A stretch of DNA of 64,000 bases. Origin: Mycobacterium arosiense ATCC BAA-1401 = DSM 45069. GTDB lineage: Bacteria; Actinomycetota; Actinomycetes; Mycobacteriales; Mycobacteriaceae. Shown piece after piece: positions 50,135-62,049 of this stretch. The stretch spans positions 12,702-76,701 of the forward strand of contig NZ_MVHG01000002.1 in the NCBI RefSeq assembly GCF_002086125.1. Reading direction: 5' to 3'. Position 1 is the first letter of the stretch, and the number at the start of each line of letters is the position of its first letter. A program made the translations under genes and the position numbers. The notes beneath the pieces are model-generated. The model ran no database searches, was not told the DNA's origin, and was given only the letters and a program-made list of their open reading frames with translations.

Positions 50135-50165
50135 CCGACTCCCAACGGCGTAGACCCGCGCAAAC

Positions 50166-50882
50166 CTACGCCGAGATGCGGTTAAGGATTTCGGCGTTCT
50201 CGGCGCACATCAGCTTAAATTGTCCGGGCTCGGCATGTGTGGATACGGTGCGGCGATCCCACCACATCACCTTGGTTCGGTAGTCGTCGGTGGGATAGAC
50301 CGCCGCTGTTACGCGGTTGGCGACGACGCCCCCGGAGGACTGCCACTGCTCGAGCACGTGCGCCGCCGCGGTGGCCATCACGAACTGAACACCCATCAGC
50401 GTCATCATCGGCAGCGCAGTACGGGCCAGCACCGTGGAGAGCGCCCGATTGCCATATTCGCGAGAATTGGTCCACGCGCTTTTCACCTCCACGACGCCAA
50501 ACGGAAGCCGGTTGGAAATCATATGGCACAGCAAGGGAAGTCCCGGATTGCCTTTCCATTCCTCGAGCGCGTGGGAGTCTTCCGGTGAGCGCAGGGGCCC
50601 CACCACGCGCGTACCTCCGACGACCCGTCCTTGTGGATCGAGCACGACAAAAAACAATGCCGTGTCGGCGCCGTCCCGAATGTGGTCCAGGTCGAGCACC
50701 CAATCCAGGCCGTGCCGCCGATAACTGTCCAATGCGCCTTCCAGGTACTGATTCCACAACACGGGCTCTGCCTGCGGGTTGGCCGCGGTGACCCGGCATC
50801 CCGTCGCACGGTCGCGCCAACCGAACCCGGTTTTTGACCGCGGGGAGTCAATCGCGATCTTCGCCAGTTGTGCCGCTTCCAT
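50166..50882 (-). CDS. GNAT-fold acyltransferase resembling N-acyl amino acid/autoinducer synthases
   Basis: A 238-residue protein that I recognise only at fold level. It has a GNAT-like pattern: a strand with FFVVLDPQGRVVGGTRVVGP (about 76-95), an acidic surface, EVKSAWTNSREYGNRALS, then an LARTALPMMTLMGVQFVMAT helix-strand pair and a late YPTDDYRTKVMWWDRRT. The VVGGTRV stretch and late strand recall LuxI-type and FeeM-type N-acyl synthases, which join acyl-ACP to an amino acid or amine. It is the first gene of a three-gene unit with the E1/nitroreductase fusion and the c-di-GMP protein. ATG 50882 has GGAGG 8 nt upstream. Substrate unknown; an ordinary acetyltransferase is the alternative. 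Confidence 0.6.
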   Translation of the reverse strand: MEAAQLAKIAIDSPRSKTGFGWRDRATGCRVTAANPQAEPVLWNQYLEGALDSYRRHGLDWVLDLDHIRDGADTALFFVVLDPQGRVVGGTRVVGPLRSPEDSHALEEWKGNPGLPLLCHMISNRLPFGVVEVKSAWTNSREYGNRALSTVLARTALPMMTLMGVQFVMATAAAHVLEQWQSSGGVVANRVTAAVYPTDDYRTKVMWWDRRTVSTHAEPGQFKLMCAENAEILNRISA

Positions 50883-51159
50883 CCGTGACCTCCACTTATT
50901 CGCGTTTACTACCGAGTAATTCTTGGCACGCGTCTTGAGCCGTTTGTTAATTCGACTTACGACAAATTAACCAAGGGGATTGTGACATAAACGGCCGAAT
51001 ACGGTTGCGTTCCGCGGCCAATCAAGTCGCGAAATCGGACTTGTCTGCATTCGTTTGACACAGCGGGGTTGCCACCGTGTCCCCGGCCCGATTTCGCCGC
51101 CGCAGCGCTCCGAGCGACGGACGCGATATGTCGACCTCTCGCGGCGGTACCGTGGCGAC
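50883..51159. other. AT-rich divergent intergenic region
   Basis: This 277-bp gap separates the start of the acyltransferase-like gene (-) from that of the small Rv1638A-like gene (+). Its left 120 bp are markedly AT-rich for this genome, as expected for a promoter of acquired genes. On the plus strand a perfect TTGACA lies at 51055-51060, but no matching -10 box follows at 16-18 bp. No RNA gene was recognised. Confidence 0.4.
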
Positions 51160-51408
51160 ATGGCCGACGAACCAACCACTTCGGGCGACGGCGGACCCGG
51201 CCCGAAGTACGACGACTCCGGTGTGCCGACCTTCGAGTCGGTGCGCGATCGGATCGAGGCCCGGTACGCCACGGCGCAAGGCGCCGCGGAACTGGACGCG
51301 GAATCACCCGAGGGCCGCACGGTCACCGAACAGTACGAGGAGCGACGGCGCGCCGCGGCCGAGCGGCTGGCCCAGATCCGCGACGGGGTGAAGCCCGAGA
51401 AAGGTTGA
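51160..51408 (+). CDS. Small conserved mycobacterial protein (Rv1638A-like)
   Basis: An 82-residue, highly charged soluble protein. The N-terminal 25 residues are Gly/Asp/Pro-rich and look disordered; the rest (FESVRDRIEARYATAQ to the end) is helical, with many Glu/Arg pairs that could form a coiled coil. No domain of known function is recognised. The open frame starts earlier, but ATG 51160 begins the conserved part. It sits in the same place, beside uvrA, as M. tuberculosis Rv1638A, and converges on uvrA with 9 nt between stops. Confidence 0.75.
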   Translation: MADEPTTSGDGGPGPKYDDSGVPTFESVRDRIEARYATAQGAAELDAESPEGRTVTEQYEERRRAAAERLAQIRDGVKPEKG

Positions 51409-51417
51409 GGCGCGGGC

Positions 51418-54330
<2,913 letters not shown>

Positions 54331-54461
54331 CGCTGCCCCTCTCAAAACTTTCGGCAACTTCTCGTGGCCGCTGTGCGGAATCCGAACCGGAATTGCGCAC
54401 GGCGCATTCCATGCTATGTGCCCATACCGACAAGCAAGTTCTGGCCAGTAGCGTGACCGGT

Positions 54462-55139
54462 ATGACTGCAGTGGACGACAACTACACCGGACACGTCGAC
54501 CCCGGCACCGCGGCCCGCCGGACCCTACCCGGCGCCACGATCCTAAAGGTCTCGGTCGGCCCCATGGACAACAATGCGTATCTGATCACCTGTTCCGCTA
54601 CCGGCGAAACATTGTTGATCGACGCCGCCAACGACGCGGACGTCCTGATCGACCTGATCCGGCAGCACGCGCCGAAGGTGTCGCTGATCGTGACCAGCCA
54701 CCAGCACTTCGATCACTGGCAGGCGCTGGAGGCGGTGGCCGCCGCCACCGGCGCGCCGACGGCGGCCAACGAGATCGACGCGGGGCCGCTGCCGGTCAAA
54801 CCGGACCGTTTGCTGTCGGGCGGTGACACCGTCGAGGTCGGTGAGCTGACCTTCGACGTCATCCATCTGCGCGGGCATACCCCGGGGTCGATCGCCCTGG
54901 CCCTGGGCGGCCCCGCGACCGGCGGTGTCACCCAGTTGTTCACCGGCGATTGCCTGTTCCCGGGTGGGCCAGGGCGGACAACACAACCCAGCGATTTCGA
55001 ATCGCTGATGGGCGACCTTGAGGCCAGGGTCTTCAGCCGGTACGGCGACGACACCATTATCTATCCCGGCCACGGCGACGACACGACACTGGGGGCCGAG
55101 AGACCGCATTTGGCGGAGTGGCGCGAACGCGGGTGGTGA
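54462..55139 (+). CDS. Metallo-beta-lactamase-fold hydrolase (glyoxalase II-like)
   Basis: A 225-residue protein with the complete binuclear metal site: HxHxDH in SHQHFDHW, His in GHTPGSIAL, Asp in FTGDCLF and His in YPGHGDDT. The fold and length suggest a thioester hydrolase of the glyoxalase II type. Both ATG 54462 and an in-frame GTG at 54453 are possible starts; neither has a clear ribosome site, so a leaderless message is possible. It matches M. tuberculosis Rv1637c by position. Its last 28 codons recur, diverged, at 55884-55967 after an inserted segment. Confidence 0.9.
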   Translation: MTAVDDNYTGHVDPGTAARRTLPGATILKVSVGPMDNNAYLITCSATGETLLIDAANDADVLIDLIRQHAPKVSLIVTSHQHFDHWQALEAVAAATGAPTAANEIDAGPLPVKPDRLLSGGDTVEVGELTFDVIHLRGHTPGSIALALGGPATGGVTQLFTGDCLFPGGPGRTTQPSDFESLMGDLEARVFSRYGDDTIIYPGHGDDTTLGAERPHLAEWRERGW

Positions 55140-55174
55140 AATTTCCCAGGATCTGGGAGGGTCTGCCGCTCGGC

Positions 55175-55198
55175 GTTAGTACCGAATTCGGTACTAAC
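55175..55198. promoter_or_regulatory. Perfect 24-bp palindrome
   Basis: The half-site GTTAGTACCGAA is followed directly by its exact complement, with no spacer, 36 bp after the hydrolase stop. Uninterrupted palindromes of this length are typical operators for dimeric repressors such as TetR or MarR proteins. No such regulator gene is adjacent, so the partner may lie elsewhere or have been lost. Confidence 0.75.
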
Positions 55199-55244
55199 TG
55201 AGGGGAATTGAGCGGCGGCGGCGCCGTACGCAATGTGACCACGC

Positions 55245-55310
55245 AACTGTGCGTACGCACACTATGACGCATATGCGCGAAACTGTGCGTGGTTGCGAAA
55301 TATACTGTGC
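55245..55310 (+). promoter_or_regulatory. Repeated CTGTGCGT boxes around a TATACT -10 box
   Basis: AACTGTGCGT occurs at 55245-55254 and 55281-55290, and ACTGTGC again at 55304-55310. The first copy lies in a 14-bp palindrome (TGTGCGTACGCACA, 55248-55261). A TATACT hexamer at 55301-55306 has the right shape for a -10 box driving the small broken ORF that starts at 55343. This looks like a repressor-controlled promoter, possibly phage-derived. Confidence 0.45.
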
Positions 55311-55342
55311 CCCTCGGCGATTCGCGTCAGCGCGAGTTAACT

Positions 55343-55698
55343 ATGGGCATGACGAACACCACGTACACGCCGCCCGCCAACCCCGCCGATCCCGAGGCCG
55401 CTGCCCTGAACCTGATCGTTGAGGCCGCGAGGCCGCCACCGGCAGCTCCGCGTTCCGGGGCGTGCTGCAGGGCCTGGCCGGCGCCCTGCAGATCGAAGGC
55501 GTCCTAGCCGGGCTGACCTGGCCAGATGCCCGCCTGGTCGCCGCCGCGATCAGCTTCGAGGCCGTGAACTCGCCCAGGCCCGCCCGGTCGCTGCGGGCCC
55601 GGTCCGATTGCGTCCTCGACGGCTGGCCCGCGACGGTCGACCAGGTGGCGGTGGCGCAGGCGCTGCGCACGGCCGCCACCCTGCTGGCCGACCTGTGA
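55343..55698 (+). pseudogene. Small hypothetical ORF broken by a frameshift
   Basis: The first part (ATG 55343 or 55349) reads MGMTNTTYTPPANPADPEAA and continues to about 55430. After that the sensible protein continues in another frame: GSSAFRGVLQGLAGALQIEG up to the stop at 55698 (TAATLLADL end). Read together they would make about 117 residues. In the original frame the reading ends at 55507 in Pro/Ala/Cys-rich nonsense. Either the gene is decayed or there is a 1-nt sequencing error in the GC-rich stretch. I do not recognise the family; the mix of Ala-rich helices suggests a small regulatory or structural protein. Confidence 0.5.
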
Positions 55699-55731
55699 TC
55701 GCGCGCCAGGCGGGACCGACCTGCGGCCGTC

Positions 55732-55883
55732 CTAGGGGGCGTTGGAAGCTGACTCGGGGGATTTCTCAAAAAGATGCAGTAATTCCTGATGCCGCCCATA
55801 CAGGCCGTAGAAGCGGGCCTGCTGGTCCATGACCCGCATGCACGTCAGCGTGGCCCTGTAGTCGCCGCCCAGCGCGGCCGCCC
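55732..55883 (-). pseudogene. 3' fragment of an unidentified gene
   Basis: On the minus strand an open frame with protein-like content (GGDYRATLTCMRVMDQQARF, then YGLYGRHQELLHLFEKSPES) ends in TAG at 55734-55732. It cannot be followed upstream beyond about 55883, where the diverged copy of the hydrolase tail begins. The M-x-x-QA-x-x-YGL pattern recalls the C-termini of some phage-associated small proteins, but this is a weak resemblance. The fragment seems cut by the rearrangement that created this scar. Confidence 0.4.
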
Positions 55884-55967
55884 GTCATCTACCCCGGTCA
55901 CGGTGACGACACGGCGCTGGGCGCCGAACGTCCCCACTTGGCCGAATGGCGCGAGCGCGGCTGGTAG
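55884..55967 (+). pseudogene. Diverged second copy of the hydrolase 3' end
   Basis: The 27 codons plus stop encode [20 protein letters not shown] and so on, 25 of 27 residues identical to the end of the intact hydrolase (55056-55139), but only about 77% identical in DNA (19 of 84 bases differ, mostly third positions). No upstream part of the gene is present. The divergence suggests that the two tails come from different mycobacterial lineages rather than from a recent duplication. Confidence 0.8.
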
Positions 55968-55986
55968 CCCGCGCAGCGCTGAGGCG

Positions 55987-56430
55987 CTAGGACGTGGTGT
56001 GCACGATCAGCACGTCGGTCTTGGCCCGGCGCGAGACGTTGGCCGGTACCGATCCCAGCAGCCGGCCGGCGATGGTGCTCAGGCCGACGTTGCCGACCAC
56101 GAGCAGATCGGCCTGCTCCTCCTCGGCGAGGTGCACCAGCGCGTCAACCGGGGCGCCGACAATGGGTCGCTCATCGATGTTCGTCGCACCTGCGGCGTGG
56201 GCGCGGTCCTTGGCGTCGCGCAGAATCGCGTAAATCGGCGCGGTCCCCGAAACCTTGTAGCTCTCGTCCCGCAGGACGTCGGCCGCCCGGGCGTCCTCGT
56301 GTTGGGGCAAATACGCCGACGCCACGATCAGCTTTGCGTCCGACCCGGCAATTTGCGCCGCCTTCTCTACCGCGCGCATCGACGAATCCGAGCCATCGGT
56401 TCCTACCACCACCGTCCGATAGGCGCCCAT
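55987..56430 (-). CDS. Universal stress protein (Rv1636-like, cAMP-binding type)
   Basis: A 147-residue single-domain USP. It begins YRTVVVGTDGSDSSMRAV, and the C-terminal nucleotide loop GNVGLSTIAGRLLGSVPANV fits the G-2x-G-9x-G(S/T) pattern. The M. tuberculosis homologue Rv1636 (TB15.3) binds cAMP as well as ATP and may buffer the second messenger. Here the window also encodes an adenylate cyclase (35989-36906). The start is ATG 56430. It lies 19 nt after the hydrolase-tail scar, on the opposite strand. Confidence 0.94.
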   Translation of the reverse strand: MGAYRTVVVGTDGSDSSMRAVEKAAQIAGSDAKLIVASAYLPQHEDARAADVLRDESYKVSGTAPIYAILRDAKDRAHAAGATNIDERPIVGAPVDALVHLAEEEQADLLVVGNVGLSTIAGRLLGSVPANVSRRAKTDVLIVHTTS

Positions 56431-56446
56431 TTACCCTCCCAGTTTT

Positions 56447-56462
56447 GGTTGGTCAGCCAACC
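56447..56462. repeat. Short inverted repeat upstream of the universal stress protein gene
   Basis: GGTTGG and CCAACC pair around TCAG, 17-32 nt upstream of the stress-protein start. It may be an operator. The rest of the 282-bp gap to the mannosyltransferase shows no gene; its right half is rich in A and T before ATG 56713. Confidence 0.35.
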
Positions 56463-56712
56463 CAAGACAGTAGCGCGTTTGCCCGATGAGCAGGAGGAGG
56501 ATTAACCACACCGCGCGGCGCGGCGCGGCGCAATTTGCGGGTCCTGGCTGGGCCTACGGACATGACGGCAATGCCAAAACAATCAAAAGCGCGCGGCCGA
56601 CGCCGAAAACATTGCATTAAGCGCCTTTTCGCCAATGTCGGCACGAACAAAGAATGCGCCGGAAGCGGTTTGCGACCAGTTCGCCCGACCGCGACTTAAA
56701 GTAACAGGCATC

Positions 56713-58296
56713 ATGTCCATGCCCACCCTCGAGCCCACCCTCGAGCCGCGCGCCGGGGATGTCGGCGCCGAGCCCCGGCCCGGGGGCACTCGCGGCAGGT
56801 TGCTGGATCCATGGGCGATCGCCCTGTTCGCCACCGTTGTCAGCGCCGCCTGGGCCTGTCGGCCGTCGCTCTGGTTCGACGAGGGGGCGACGATATCGGC
56901 CTCGGCCAGCCGGACACTGCCGGAGCTGTGGCGGTTGCTCAGCCACATCGACGCCGTCCACGGGGCCTACTACCTGGTGATGCACGGCTGGTTCGCCCTC
57001 TTCCCGCCCACCGAGTTCTGGTCGCGTTTCCCAAGCTCGCTGGCCGTCGGGGCCGCCGCCGCCGGGGTCACGGTCTTCACCAAACAGTTCTCGACCCGGC
57101 CCGTCGCAGTATGCGCGGGGGCGGTTTTCGGCATCCTGCCGCGCACCACCTGGGCGGGCATGGAGGCGCGTCCGTACGCCTTCGTGGTGGCCGCGACGGT
57201 CTGGCTGACGGTGTTGTTCGTCGCCGCCGTTCGGCGCGACAGGCCACGCGGATGGGTTTGGTATGCGCTGGGGTTGATGCTGGCGATCTTGCTCAACCTC
57301 AACCTGCTGCTGATGGTGCCGGTGTTCGGCGCCATGCTGCCGCTGCTCGCACCGGAGGGCGCCCGCAGGTCTCCGGCGCTCTGGTGGACCGGCTGTTGCG
57401 TCGTCGCGGTGGCGGCCATGACGCCATTCATCGTGTTCGCGCACAAGCAGGTGTGGCAGGTCAACTGGATCTACCCCGTCAGCTGGCATTACGCGTTCGA
57501 CATCATCCTGCGCCAGTACTTCGACCACAGCGTGGCCTTCGCCATCGCCAGCGCGGTCTTGATCGTCGCGGCGATCGCGACCCGGCTGGCCGGCGTGCCG
57601 GGCCCGGCCGGCGAACCGCGCCGGTTGCTGATCATCGCAACGGCGTGGATGGTGATTCCCACCGCGCTGGTCGTCGTGTACTCGGCCGTCGTCGAGCCGA
57701 TCTACTACCCGCGCTACCTGATCTTCACCGCGCCCGCGATGGCCGTCGTCCTGGCCGTCTGTATCGTCACCCTCGCCCGCCGGCCCTGGCCGATCGCCGG
57801 GGCGGTGCTGTTGTTCGCCGTCGCCGCCGTGCCGAATTACCTGTTCGTGCAACGCTGGCCGTACGCCAAGGAGGGCTGGGACTACAGCCAGGTGGCCGAT
57901 CTGATCAGCTCGCACGCGGCCCCGGGCGACTGTCTGATGGTGGACAACACCGTGCCGTGGAAGCCCGGGCCGATTCGTGCGCTGCTGGCCACCCGCCCGG
58001 CGGCCTTCCGGTCGTTGATCGACGTCGAACGCGGGGTGTACGGGCCGAAGGTCGGATCGCTGTGGGACGGGCACGTCGCCGTATGGCTGACGACCGCCAA
58101 AATCAACAAATGCCCGGCGATCTGGACGATCACCAATAAGGACAAGTCGCTGCCGGACCATCAAGCGGGGCCGTCGCTACCGCCCGGATCCGCATTCGGG
58201 CGCGCCCCGGCATACCGCTTCCCCGGTTATCTGGGCTTCCACATCGTCGAGCGGTGGCAATTCCACTACTCGCAGGTTGTCAAGTCCACGCGGTGA
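56713..58296 (+). CDS. GT-C polyprenyl-phosphomannose-dependent mannosyltransferase (LAM-capping type)
   Basis: A 527-residue membrane enzyme with about ten hydrophobic segments after a soluble 33-residue N-terminus. The GT-C catalytic acidic pair is Asp56-Glu57 (LWFDEGAT) in the first extracytoplasmic loop. A soluble C-terminal domain follows (about 400-527). It corresponds by position to M. tuberculosis Rv1635c, reported to add the first mannose of the caps on lipoarabinomannan, with decaprenyl-phosphomannose as donor. I chose ATG 56713; an in-frame ATG at 56635 would add 26 codons, but those have low third-position GC, unlike the gene. Confidence 0.88.
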   Translation: MSMPTLEPTLEPRAGDVGAEPRPGGTRGRLLDPWAIALFATVVSAAWACRPSLWFDEGATISASASRTLPELWRLLSHIDAVHGAYYLVMHGWFALFPPTEFWSRFPSSLAVGAAAAGVTVFTKQFSTRPVAVCAGAVFGILPRTTWAGMEARPYAFVVAATVWLTVLFVAAVRRDRPRGWVWYALGLMLAILLNLNLLLMVPVFGAMLPLLAPEGARRSPALWWTGCCVVAVAAMTPFIVFAHKQVWQVNWIYPVSWHYAFDIILRQYFDHSVAFAIASAVLIVAAIATRLAGVPGPAGEPRRLLIIATAWMVIPTALVVVYSAVVEPIYYPRYLIFTAPAMAVVLAVCIVTLARRPWPIAGAVLLFAVAAVPNYLFVQRWPYAKEGWDYSQVADLISSHAAPGDCLMVDNTVPWKPGPIRALLATRPAAFRSLIDVERGVYGPKVGSLWDGHVAVWLTTAKINKCPAIWTITNKDKSLPDHQAGPSLPPGSAFGRAPAYRFPGYLGFHIVERWQFHYSQVVKSTR

Positions 58297-58331
58297 TTTC
58301 GCCGCTCACCCCGGCGACGACCCGGACGAGC

Positions 58332-59750
58332 TCAACCCCCCGTGCCGACCGGCTGGGCTTGACGCGTCGCGCGCGTCGCCGCGTACGACACCGCCACCCC
58401 GGCGGCGCTCAACGCGGTGAACACCGTGAACAGCAGGTGTGCGGCCACCCCCTCGCCGCCGGTCGCGGTGTTGACGACGACGCCCGCCAGCCCGGCACCG
58501 ATCGCCGCCGAGGTCAGCTGGACGGTGTTGATCGCCGCGGAAGCCGCGCCGCCTTCGGCCGGGTCAGCGACGGACGCCATCGCGCGCGCCGACAAGTGCG
58601 GCCAGGCCATCCCGATCCCGACGCCGGCGACCAGCAGCGCGACCGCCCATAGCGTGGCGGTGCCGGCCGACCCGTCGCCGCGCCGGGCCACCGCACCCAA
58701 CGCCAGTCCGGACGCGGCCACCATCGGCGCCACCATGACCACCCACCCGATGGTCCGCGGGTTCTCCAGCGATGCGCTGACGATTTCGCTGACCGTCCAG
58801 CCGAGGGCGAGCGCCGCGCCCAGGAATCCGGCAGCGATCGGCGTCAGGTGGGCCAGCCGCTGCCCGAACAGCGGCATGTAGGTGTTCACCATCGCGGCGC
58901 CCATCAGCACGCCCATGGTCAGGTAGATCCACTTCAGCGGCCCGGGCGAGAACACGCTGGGCGGCAAGATGGCCGCGTGCATGCGCCAATCGACGATCAC
59001 GAACGCGCCGACCAGCACGATGCCGGCCGCGAGCAGCCCGTACGTCGCGACGGTGTCGTGCGGAATCTGTGCGACGCTGACCGCCAGTGCGGCCACGCCG
59101 ATGATCAGCAGCGACCACACCGGCACCTTGATCCTCGGGATGCCGGTCGGCGGGCTGACCCGGGCCAGCGCGACCGGCACCAGCAGGGCCATCAGCACGG
59201 TCAGGACGGCCATGACGACAAAAGCCCAGCGCCAGATGCCGAACTGCGCGAACAGGCCGCCCGTCGTGGGCCCGACCACGGTCGCGACCCCCCACATCGC
59301 CGACACCAGCGCCGAGCCCCGCGTCCACAAGCGGCGCGGCAGGGCGGAATTGATGACCGCGTAGCCCAGGCCGGCCAGCAAGCCCCCGGCCACCCCCTGC
59401 ATGGCCCGCCCAGCAATCAAAACATGCATCGTCGGGGCGGCAGCGCAAGCCAGGCTGGCGGCGCCGAACACGACGAGCCCCAGCAGATATGACGACCGCG
59501 CGCCGACGCGCAGCAGCATCGGATTGACCATCGTCGCCGCGACCACCGACCCGACCAGATACAGGGTCGTCACCCACGCGTAGAGCCTGCTGCCGCCGAT
59601 TTCTGCGATGGTGTTGGGCAATAAGCTGGTGGTCAGGAACTCATTGGTGGCGTAGAGCGCTACCCCACCGGCCAGCAGGACAGAAGTCCTCAGATACCTC
59701 GGCCCCAGCAGCTCGCGCCAGCCGCCGGTGATAGTCGCCGCGTCGGTCAC
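58332..59750 (-). CDS. Major facilitator superfamily exporter (Rv1634-like)
   Basis: A 472-residue transporter with 12-14 hydrophobic helices. After helix 2 it has RVGARSSYLLG (motif A region), and helix 5 has AMWGVATVVGPTTGGLFAQF, matching the motif C pattern of drug/proton antiporters. It probably exports a hydrophobic compound or drug using the proton gradient. It corresponds to M. tuberculosis Rv1634, described as a possible drug efflux protein. The start is GTG 59750. It follows uvrB by 57 nt on the same strand. Confidence 0.9.
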   Translation of the reverse strand: MTDAATITGGWRELLGPRYLRTSVLLAGGVALYATNEFLTTSLLPNTIAEIGGSRLYAWVTTLYLVGSVVAATMVNPMLLRVGARSSYLLGLVVFGAASLACAAAPTMHVLIAGRAMQGVAGGLLAGLGYAVINSALPRRLWTRGSALVSAMWGVATVVGPTTGGLFAQFGIWRWAFVVMAVLTVLMALLVPVALARVSPPTGIPRIKVPVWSLLIIGVAALAVSVAQIPHDTVATYGLLAAGIVLVGAFVIVDWRMHAAILPPSVFSPGPLKWIYLTMGVLMGAAMVNTYMPLFGQRLAHLTPIAAGFLGAALALGWTVSEIVSASLENPRTIGWVVMVAPMVAASGLALGAVARRGDGSAGTATLWAVALLVAGVGIGMAWPHLSARAMASVADPAEGGAASAAINTVQLTSAAIGAGLAGVVVNTATGGEGVAAHLLFTVFTALSAAGVAVSYAATRATRQAQPVGTGG

Positions 59751-59807
59751 TCCTCTACCGTATGGGGTCGCGCGACGATAAGAGCCGGAGATCGGTTGCC
59801 AGCAAAC

Positions 59808-61979
<2,172 letters not shown>

Positions 61980-62049
61980 GCCACCAGGGTAGAACCGATC
62001 GCCGACAAGTGTCGCAGCGCTTTGTCAGACGTGCGGGCGCATCCGCTGG

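Noticed and set aside
55884-55967. A recent tandem duplication of the hydrolase gene.
   Set aside because: The two tails differ at about 23% of bases, mostly synonymous, so they are old or of different origin.
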